From NCBI GenBank assembly GCA_023701125.1, contig JAMPXO010000005.1, forward strand, positions 21,859 to 85,858: DNA of 64,000 nt. The letters are read 5' to 3'. The position numbers and the translations under genes were made by a program. Under the pieces are notes generated by a model. The model was not told the DNA's origin, did not search any database, and worked only from the letters and a program-made list of their open reading frames with translations. Within the stretch, counting starts at the first letter, position 1. Each line of letters starts with the position of its first letter. This DNA comes from Vicinamibacteria bacterium. GTDB taxonomy: Bacteria; Acidobacteriota; Vicinamibacteria; Fen-336. Of this stretch, positions 55,687-64,000 are shown piece by piece.

Positions 55687-58521
55687 TCAACCGCGCGCCG
55701 CCTCGACGGCCGCGAGGGCCGGCAGCGCCACCTGGAAGGTGGTGCCCTTGCCGGGCGCGCTCTCGACGAAGATGGCGCCGCCGTGCTCCTGGAGGATGCC
55801 GTACGACACCGCCAGCCCCAGCCCGGTACCGCGGCCGATGCCCTTGGTGGTGAAGAACGGGTCGTAGATGCGCTTGACGTCCTCCGGCTTGATGCCGTGG
55901 CCCGTGTCGCGCACCTCGACCACCACGGTGTCCTCGTCGGCGTAGCTGACCAGCGTCAGCCAGCCGCCGGCAGGCATCGCGTCCTTGGCGTTGAGGATCA
56001 GGTTGAAGAACACCTGCTGCAGCTTGTTCTCGTGGCCGCGCACCAGCGGCAGGCCCTCGCCCAGCTCGCGCCGGACCCGCACCTTGGAGCGCTCGAGCTG
56101 GTGCTCGAGCAGCGACAGCACGTCGGCCAGCAGCTTGTTGAGGTCGATCCGCTCGTAGTCGGAGGGGGCCGAGCGCGAGAAGTTGAGCAGCGAGTTGATG
56201 ATCTTGGCGGCGCGGAAGGTCTGCTTCTCGATCTTCTCGAGCATCTCGCCGCGCGGGTCGCCGTCGGGCGTCTGCTGGCGCAGCATCTGGGTGTAGGACG
56301 AGATGCCGGTCAGCGGGGTATTGACCTCGTGGGCCACGCCGGCCGCCAGCAGGCCGATCGACGCCATCTTCTCCGAGTGCTGCAACTGCTCCTCGAGTCG
56401 GAAGCGGGCGGTCACGTCGTCGAGGATCAGCACCGTGCCCGCGCGCTGACGGCCCTCGACCAGGAACGGCGCCACCGAGACGTTGACCAGCAGGGCGCGG
56501 CCGTCGGCCGACGGCAGGTGCAGCTTGTAGATGTTGGAGATCTCTTCCGAGTCGCCGAGAGCGAGGCTGCCCTTCAGCGCCTCCAGGAACGGCCCGGGGA
56601 AGATCTCGTCGAGCGCGCGCCCGAGCGCGTCGCCGCGGCGGCGGCCGACGAGCCGCTCCATCGCCCGGTTCCAGCGCGCGATGCGGCCCTCGAGGTCGAG
56701 CACGACGATGCCGGCGTCGATGCTCTCCAGCACCGCCACGTTGTACTCGGTGAGCCGCTGCAGGTCGTCGGCCTTCTCGCGCAGGCGGCCGAACAGGCGG
56801 CCGTTCATGAAGGCGGTGGCGGCCTGGCCGGACAGCGCCTGGACCAGGTCGACCTCCTCGCTGTTGAGCGGGTCGAAGCCGTCCTTGCGGCCGACCGCGA
56901 CGACCGCGATCAGCTCGCCGCCCACGCGGCACGGGAAGTAGTACGAGAGGTCGAGCCCGCCGGCTTCCGGGAACGCCTCGGCCGCGGTGTCGGCGTTCAG
57001 CGGCGTGCCGTCCTGCAGCCTGCGCACCAGCGCCCCCTGCGGCGGCAGGCGCAGCGCGTCGGCCCGCTCGGCCGGCAGCGCGCCCTTGCGGCGGAAGATC
57101 ACGAAGTGGCCGTCCTCGCCCGGCAGGAACACGGCCGCCGAGTCGACGCCGAGGGCCGCCACCACGCCGTCCAGCAGCCGCTCGGTCATGCGCCCGAGGT
57201 CGAGGTCGGCGTTCAGGTCCTGCGACAGCCGCAGCAGCGCCCGCCGCGACAGGTAGCGCTCGCGGAAGAACAGCTTGTCGATCGCCACCTGGATCCGGCT
57301 CTTGACCGGCGTGAAGAGCAGGATCACGACCAGCGTGGTCAGGATCGCGATCCCCGGCTCGTGCGGCTCCTCGTCGCCGAACAGCGAGCCCATCAGGCCC
57401 AGCGAGAGCAGCGAGATGCCGACGATCGCCGCGGTCGCCAGCACGTACACGAGCGAGCGGCGGAAGATCAGCTCGACGTCCATCAGCCGGTGCTTGACCA
57501 CGGCGTAGGCGAGCGACAGCGGGATCAGCGCCAGCGGGATGTAGCCGGCCAGCTCGCCCGCGGCGCGTGGCTCGCGGCCGAGCGCGAACGGCAGCGCGTA
57601 GAAGGCGAAGAACGGCAGCACGCCGGCGCCGGTGCCGAGCACCAGCCACTTCATCTGCTTGCGCGCGGTCAGGCTCTTCGTCTGCGTGTAGCTGTCGAGC
57701 AGCACGGCGAAGGACAGGGCGAAGCCGACCGCGAAGTAGAGCGGCTTCCAGCGGTCGATGGCGGCGGTCACGTGCCACAGCAGGTCGTTCTGGCCGCCGC
57801 TCTGCACGAACATCACCTGGCTGAAGACCGCGACCCCGGCCAGGCCCACGGCCGGCGCGTAGGCCGCCGGCACCAGCCACGCCCGCGCCCGCGGCAGCCG
57901 CCGCTCGGGGAACGACAGGCAGAAGTGGAGGAAGGCGACGGGCAGGAACAGGATCGCCAGGTGGTCGGTCCACAACAGCGTCCAGTCGGCGGCGTCGAGC
58001 TTGCCCGTGTACGAGGTCGAGTACATCAGGAAGAACAGCAGGCAGATCGCGAAGAAGTGGATCGCGGCCGCGTCGGGCGGCCGCCGCAGCATCACGATCG
58101 TGCCGACGGCCAGCGAGAAGAAGCCGACCAGCGACAGGTAGTAGAACAGGGTGACGTTGCCCTGGCCCAGCGGCTCGACGCTGACCCGCAGCGAGCGCCG
58201 CTCGCCGACCCGCAGCAGGGAGTACTCGGGGCGGCTGCCCGCGGGCTTCGCCTGCAGCCGCTCTTCCACCTGCAGGGCATCGGTGACCGGCTCGCCGTCG
58301 AGGCCGAGCAGCAGGTCGCCGGGCTCGATCCCGGCCAGGTCGCCGGGGCCGCCGGGCGCGACCCGGGCCGCCAGCACGCCCTCGGTCGCGTCCTTCCAGA
58401 AGACGCCGTCGTCGGGCAGCGAGAACGTGGCCTTGAGGAAGATGTTGTAGGCGCCCAGACAGGCGAGCGCCAAGGCGATTCCCAGGACCAGCGCGTTCTT
58501 CAGGTGTACCCGGCTCAACAC
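55687..58521 (-). CDS. Membrane histidine kinase with PDZ, GAF and PAS domains
   Basis: 944 residues, sensor partner of the NtrC-type regulator. Order: helix 1 (about 10-30), PDZ-like domain (about 45-125; PGDLAGIEPGDLLLGLDGEP), 7-8 helices (about 130-400), GAF (about 455-600), PAS (about 625-715; NVAVLESIDAGIVVLDLEGR), HisKA with His in GVAHEVNTPLTGI, HATPase with NLILNAKDAM, DTGHGIKPED and GRGTGLGLAVSYG. Start at GTG 58521 (TTG 58518 also possible); no Shine-Dalgarno. The extracytoplasmic PDZ-like domain suggests sensing of a protein or envelope signal. Confidence 0.9.
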   Translation of the reverse strand: MLSRVHLKNALVLGIALALACLGAYNIFLKATFSLPDDGVFWKDATEGVLAARVAPGGPGDLAGIEPGDLLLGLDGEPVTDALQVEERLQAKPAGSRPEYSLLRVGERRSLRVSVEPLGQGNVTLFYYLSLVGFFSLAVGTIVMLRRPPDAAAIHFFAICLLFFLMYSTSYTGKLDAADWTLLWTDHLAILFLPVAFLHFCLSFPERRLPRARAWLVPAAYAPAVGLAGVAVFSQVMFVQSGGQNDLLWHVTAAIDRWKPLYFAVGFALSFAVLLDSYTQTKSLTARKQMKWLVLGTGAGVLPFFAFYALPFALGREPRAAGELAGYIPLALIPLSLAYAVVKHRLMDVELIFRRSLVYVLATAAIVGISLLSLGLMGSLFGDEEPHEPGIAILTTLVVILLFTPVKSRIQVAIDKLFFRERYLSRRALLRLSQDLNADLDLGRMTERLLDGVVAALGVDSAAVFLPGEDGHFVIFRRKGALPAERADALRLPPQGALVRRLQDGTPLNADTAAEAFPEAGGLDLSYYFPCRVGGELIAVVAVGRKDGFDPLNSEEVDLVQALSGQAATAFMNGRLFGRLREKADDLQRLTEYNVAVLESIDAGIVVLDLEGRIARWNRAMERLVGRRRGDALGRALDEIFPGPFLEALKGSLALGDSEEISNIYKLHLPSADGRALLVNVSVAPFLVEGRQRAGTVLILDDVTARFRLEEQLQHSEKMASIGLLAAGVAHEVNTPLTGISSYTQMLRQQTPDGDPRGEMLEKIEKQTFRAAKIINSLLNFSRSAPSDYERIDLNKLLADVLSLLEHQLERSKVRVRRELGEGLPLVRGHENKLQQVFFNLILNAKDAMPAGGWLTLVSYADEDTVVVEVRDTGHGIKPEDVKRIYDPFFTTKGIGRGTGLGLAVSYGILQEHGGAIFVESAPGKGTTFQVALPALAAVEAARG

Positions 58522-58589
58522 AGGAGTGGTTTCAGATCCACGGCGGGCGCGGCCCCCACGGCCAGCCGAACCGGGCTCTCGTTGAGTTG

Positions 58590-58604
58590 AGCAAGCTCCG
58601 TGCC
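58590..58604 (-). promoter_or_regulatory. Sigma-54 promoter for the kinase/regulator operon
   Basis: Minus strand: GGCACG, 4 nt, TTGCT, differing from the TGGCACG-N4-TTGCW consensus only in the first base. The GG and GC invariant pairs are exactly 10 nt apart. Predicted start near 58580, about 59 nt before the kinase GTG. Confidence 0.65.
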
Positions 58605-58673
58605 GCGATACGGCTTCACGGAATCCGCCCAAAACGCTGAACTTGAGTGACTTGCTGGCTCATCCGGTTCGTC

Positions 58674-58693
58674 GGATTCGGAAATCCGAATCC
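58674..58693. promoter_or_regulatory. Palindromic site, likely enhancer for the NtrC-type regulator
   Basis: GGATTCGGA, centre AA, TCCGAATCC: perfect 9-bp arms. Centred about 104 nt upstream of the predicted sigma-54 start, the usual distance for an activator-binding site. Also 67 bp from the end of the barrel gene. Confidence 0.55.
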
Positions 58694-58759
58694 ATGAAAC
58701 GGTAGCATGGAGTGGCTCGGGAGGCGAGTTGGCGACGCGATTCATCGCGGCCCCCCCGA

Positions 58760-60460
58760 TCAGAAGCGGACGGCGACGCCTCCGAGCATGCGGCGCGGCG
58801 GCTGGATGACCGCCAGCTCATCGAGGAATCCGCCCTCGTTGGGCTCGTAGAACACGTTGCGGAACGCGAACAGCAGATCCCAGTCGGCGCGGGTCAGGCT
58901 GCCGATGTAGGGCAGGCCCTGGCTCACCTGAATGTCGAAGCGCGTGCGTACGACGGCCGGCGGCTCGAAGTCGCCATTGGCCTGCATCGAGTTGACCCGG
59001 TAGTAGAGCGCCACCCGGGTGTCGGTGCGCAGGATCGCGGTCTCGAGCCGCGCCACCAGGTCGTGGAACTGGCCGGTGGGCACGGTGACGATCATCGCCG
59101 GCGAGCTCGCGCTGCGCTCGGCGAGGCCGCGCGTGTAGTCGAGCGAGGCCCGGAAGCTGCCGACGCTGCGCTCGACCCCGACCCCGGCGCCGCGCGCCGA
59201 AGCGCCGGGCCCGTTGAGGATGCGCAGGGTGGCGTCGTTGCCGCGGCCCGCGAAGGCGTTGACGAGGCGGTCGCGCGCGCTCTCGTGGAAGCCGTGGGCG
59301 CGCAGCCGGAAACCGTGCACGCGGGCGTCTGCCGAGGCCTCGTAACGCAGCAGCTTCTCCGGGCGCAGCTCGTTGGACAGCACCGCCCAGGCGATCGTCG
59401 GCGTCGCCGACAGGGTGGAGAGGGCGAGCAGGTCACCGCCGGGGGTCAGCGTGCGCGAGTGCGCGCCGGCCCGCAGCGCCAGGCCCGCCCGCGGCCGGAA
59501 CTCGATCGCGGCGGCCGGGTCGACGTGGTGGCGGTCGGCAATGAAGCCGACGTAGGCGTAGCGCGCACCCAGCGTCGCGGTCGTGTTGTCCGCGAGGCGC
59601 CAGCGGTCCTCGACGAAGATGGTGCCGACGCTGCGGTTCTCGCGCGCGTCGTCGAGCGGGGTGACCAGCGGGGCGACGAAGTGCGAGCCGTAGCCGCTGC
59701 CGATCTGGATCTCGTGGCCACCGCCCGGCTCCAGCACGAACTCGGCGGCCATCCGCCAGGTGTCGTTCTCGGCCTCGGCCAGCAGCCCGCCCAGGCTCCA
59801 GCGCCCGTAGTCGGCCAGCGCGCCGTTGAGCCGCACCGAGCCGAGGCTGGTCGGCAGCGTGCCCGCCGAGTCGCCGAGCGCGCCCGGCGTGGCGATCACC
59901 TCGAACGTGCCCTCGACCAGCCGCGCGTGGGCGAGCACGTCCGGGGTCTCCGGCACGGCCGCCTGGGCCACCGCTTCCGCGGGCGCGCCCTGCGCGTCCT
60001 CGAGCACGGAGCGGCGCTTGTGCCGGGTCAGCCACTTCCACTCGCGCGCCGCGTCGTCGCGCTCGGCCGCGGTCGACGGCGGGGCCAGGGCGTCGGCTGC
60101 CGCGTCGGCGGCCAGCAGGCTGAGCGTGAACAGGGAGTGGTGGTTGGGGAGCACGGTGACGGTCCGCGGCGCCGCCGCCAGGCCGTCGCCGGTGATCGCC
60201 CGCAGCGTGTACGAACCCGCCGGCAACTGCGGCACGTCGAAGCGGCCGCTGGCGTCGGAGACCGCGATCAGGCTGCCGCCGGCGAGGCCCTTGCCGAACA
60301 GCGAGACGAGCGCGCCGGCGACCGGCGTGCCCTGGCGATCCTCGACCCAGCCCATGACGGCGCCCGGGCGTTCCTCGGCGGCCGCTCCGCGCGGGAGCAG
60401 GGCGAGGGCGGCGAGAGCCAGGGTGCCGGGACGGAAGCTCGTCAAACGGCAGACCTCCAC
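58760..60460 (-). CDS. Outer-membrane beta-barrel protein with carboxypeptidase-regulatory domain
   Basis: 566 residues. Signal peptide ends near RGAAAEE (about 30). A CarboxypepD_reg-like domain (about 32-110; AVMGWVEDRQGTPVAGALVS) is followed by a linker and a barrel of alternating aromatic strands ending MLGGVAVRF with C-terminal Phe, the signal for outer-membrane assembly. It is about half the length of the Oar-like receptor at 17758 and shows no recognisable plug, so it may be a passive pore or an Oar derivative. Promoter TTGACA/TAGGTT lies just upstream at 60485-60514. It lies upstream of the sensor kinase on the same strand. Confidence 0.78.
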   Translation of the reverse strand: MEVCRLTSFRPGTLALAALALLPRGAAAEERPGAVMGWVEDRQGTPVAGALVSLFGKGLAGGSLIAVSDASGRFDVPQLPAGSYTLRAITGDGLAAAPRTVTVLPNHHSLFTLSLLAADAAADALAPPSTAAERDDAAREWKWLTRHKRRSVLEDAQGAPAEAVAQAAVPETPDVLAHARLVEGTFEVIATPGALGDSAGTLPTSLGSVRLNGALADYGRWSLGGLLAEAENDTWRMAAEFVLEPGGGHEIQIGSGYGSHFVAPLVTPLDDARENRSVGTIFVEDRWRLADNTTATLGARYAYVGFIADRHHVDPAAAIEFRPRAGLALRAGAHSRTLTPGGDLLALSTLSATPTIAWAVLSNELRPEKLLRYEASADARVHGFRLRAHGFHESARDRLVNAFAGRGNDATLRILNGPGASARGAGVGVERSVGSFRASLDYTRGLAERSASSPAMIVTVPTGQFHDLVARLETAILRTDTRVALYYRVNSMQANGDFEPPAVVRTRFDIQVSQGLPYIGSLTRADWDLLFAFRNVFYEPNEGGFLDELAVIQPPRRMLGGVAVRF

Positions 60461-60484
60461 GGAGACACGTCAAGCCTTGAAGGC

Positions 60485-60514
60485 AACCTAGCAGGCCCCG
60501 GCGAGCCCTGTCAA
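60485..60514 (-). promoter_or_regulatory. Sigma-70-type promoter for the barrel gene
   Basis: Minus strand: TTGACA (60514-60509), 18-bp spacer, TAGGTT (60490-60485). The start of transcription would be about 18 nt before the ATG. Confidence 0.65.
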
Positions 60515-60548
60515 TCCCGTGCTATAGATAGCCGCTGGAACCACCCCT

Positions 60549-61181
60549 ATGGCTCGATACATCGACGTCACCGTGCCGCTCTCCAGCGCCGTCCCGACCT
60601 TTCCCGGCGACCCGCGCTTCGAGCTGGACTTCGCCCACCGCATCGACGAGGGCAAGCCCTACAACGTCGCCCGGATCAAGATGGGCGTCCACTCGGCCAC
60701 CCACGTCGACGCGCCGTTCCACTTCAAGGCCGACGGGGCCACCGTCGACGCGCTGCCGCTGGAGATCCTGATCGGCAAGTGCCGGGTGATCGAGGTCGCC
60801 GACCGCGAGCGGATCGATCGCGCCGAGTTGCAGGCCGCCGACCTGCGCGACGACATCCGGGTGCTGCTCAAGACCCGGATGTCGGGCCAGCTCAGGAACC
60901 CCGCGTTCCAGGAGGACTTCGTCTACCTGACGCCGGAGGCCGCGCAGTACCTGGTCCAGGCCGGGATCAAGCTGGTCGGCATCGACTACCTGTCGATCGA
61001 GCGCTTCGGCAGCGCCGGCTTCGAGGCCCACCACGCACTGCTGGGGGCGAGCGTGATCGTGATCGAGGGCCTCGACCTCTCCAACGTGGAGGCGGGAGAC
61101 TACGACCTGATCTGCCTGCCGCTGCTGATCGCAGGCGCCGACGGCGCCCCCGCCCGCGTCGTGCTGAAGCGACGGGTGTAG
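60549..61181 (+). CDS. Cyclase-family hydrolase (kynurenine formamidase-like)
   Basis: 210 residues. HSATHVDAPFHF (48-59) is the metal-binding motif HxGTHxDxPxH of the cyclase family; Gly is replaced by Ala here. The start YIDVTVPLSSAVPTFPGDPR and the later GIDYLSIE are typical. Known members open N-formylkynurenine or act on isatin. No other kynurenine-pathway genes are nearby, so the substrate is open. The first base of TATAGA lies 26 nt before the ATG. Followed by tandem repeat copy F. Confidence 0.87.
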   Translation: MARYIDVTVPLSSAVPTFPGDPRFELDFAHRIDEGKPYNVARIKMGVHSATHVDAPFHFKADGATVDALPLEILIGKCRVIEVADRERIDRAELQAADLRDDIRVLLKTRMSGQLRNPAFQEDFVYLTPEAAQYLVQAGIKLVGIDYLSIERFGSAGFEAHHALLGASVIVIEGLDLSNVEAGDYDLICLPLLIAGADGAPARVVLKRRV

Positions 61182-61190
61182 GCATGGGGG

Positions 61191-61371
61191 TGCGGGGGCG
61201 GAGGAGCGCCCGTTCGCGACGTAGCCCCCGCGGGCCGGAGCCGGGATTCACTCCCGGCACCGCCGCCCAATGTGACGTGCGGGGGCGGAGGAGCGCCCGT
61301 TCGCGACGTAGCCCCCGCGGGCCGGAGCCGGGATTCACTCCCGGCACCGCCGCCCAATGTGACGTGCGGGG
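61191..61371 (+). repeat. Dispersed repeat, copy F: two identical 87-bp tandem units plus a partial third
   Basis: Units 61191-61277 and 61278-61364 are identical; a third begins at 61365 with TGCGGGG. Hairpin 1 pairs GCGGGGGC (61192-61199) with GCCCCCGC (61224-61231). Hairpin 2 is GCCGGGA (61240-61246), loop TTCAC, TCCCGGC (61252-61258). It starts 10 nt after the cyclase stop and ends 9 nt before the glgC GTG. Confidence 0.95.
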
Positions 61372-61380
61372 TACGCCGGC

Positions 61381-63951
<2,571 letters not shown>

Positions 63952-63954
63952 CCG

Positions 63955-63998
63955 CTCCCTCCGTTGGCGAACCGCGCGGCGCCGGGTTGACCGGCGCC
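63955..63998 (+). repeat. Degenerate copy H of the repeat, or enolase terminator
   Basis: CTCCGTTGGCGA matches the centre of repeat copy A, followed by a perfect hairpin GGCGCCGG (63978-63985), loop GTTGA, CCGGCGCC (63991-63998). The first GGGGGC arm is missing, so it may be a partial copy or a plain terminator. Confidence 0.4.
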
Positions 63999-64000
63999 GC

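Noticed and set aside
61191..61371. CRISPR array or phage attachment site
   Set aside because: Units are adjacent with no spacer and contain two hairpins; no integrase nearby.

Overview
This is a 64 kb GC-rich chromosomal window with dense coding and short gaps. The organism is most likely an acidobacterium. Supporting signs are the large Oar-type TonB-dependent receptor with an N-terminal carboxypeptidase-regulatory domain, DUF4388 and PilZ proteins, and an NtrC-type two-component system. This assignment rests on gene content and is an inference. I saw no rRNA, tRNA, CRISPR array, prophage or insertion-sequence transposase.

Layout. 0.2-2.8 kb: a lipoprotein peptide-binding protein, divergent from a Tat-exported LD-carboxypeptidase. 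2.9-9.3 kb: purL, a nucleotidyltransferase-like gene translationally coupled to purF, a PfkB sugar kinase, a receiver-PilZ protein and a secreted cyclophilin. 9.3-15.2 kb: a membrane protein, a hotdog thioesterase, the ybbP-ybbA/tesA group in its classical divergent arrangement, and a YheT-type hydrolase. 15.2-17.6 kb: ftsE and ftsX, separated by udk on the other strand and by a tandem repeat. 17.7-27.1 kb: Oar-like receptor, Cys-rich lipoprotein, XRE-cupin regulator, a decayed membrane-protein gene, a PDE1-like metallo-hydrolase, an OPT transporter and a secreted protein. 27.2-39.4 kb: purD-purE, a methyltransferase, a GT-C-like membrane protein, a transporter-HEAT-cNMP fusion with a lipoprotein, rsmI, rpsU (CTG start), pta and a STAS protein. 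39.5-53.3 kb: a polysaccharide or glycoconjugate cluster with a UbiA-type prenyltransferase, six GT4-like glycosyltransferases in two paralogous families, two paralogous small helical proteins each coupled to a glycosyltransferase, an 884-residue membrane protein, a YhhN protein and a second GT-C-like protein. 53.3-58.5 kb: a DUF4388 protein and a sigma-54 histidine kinase/response regulator pair. 58.8-64 kb: an outer-membrane barrel, a cyclase-family hydrolase, glgC and eno.

Most unusual signals. (1) A family of dispersed repeats of about 85 bp, each with two hairpins, occurs at eight loci, twice as tandem duplications. One copy is inserted in frame inside the YbbP-like permease and another supplies the C-terminus of a glycosyltransferase, resembling the behaviour of Rickettsia palindromic elements. 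The second hairpin shows compensatory stem changes around a conserved TTC or TTCAC loop. (2) In the glycosyltransferase operon all nine junctions from 40387 to 51636 are 4-nt NTGA overlaps, using ATG, GTG, TTG and CTG starts. (3) A near-consensus sigma-54 promoter with an upstream 9-bp-arm palindrome precedes the kinase/regulator pair. (4) Five promoters share an 18-bp spacer and a TA-start, T-end -10 box. Several other genes have a -10 box only 6-10 nt before the start codon, suggesting leaderless mRNAs.

Limits: everything was read by eye from sequence. Family names come from motif recognition, not database searches, and start codons in GC-rich DNA are often uncertain; doubtful ones are flagged.
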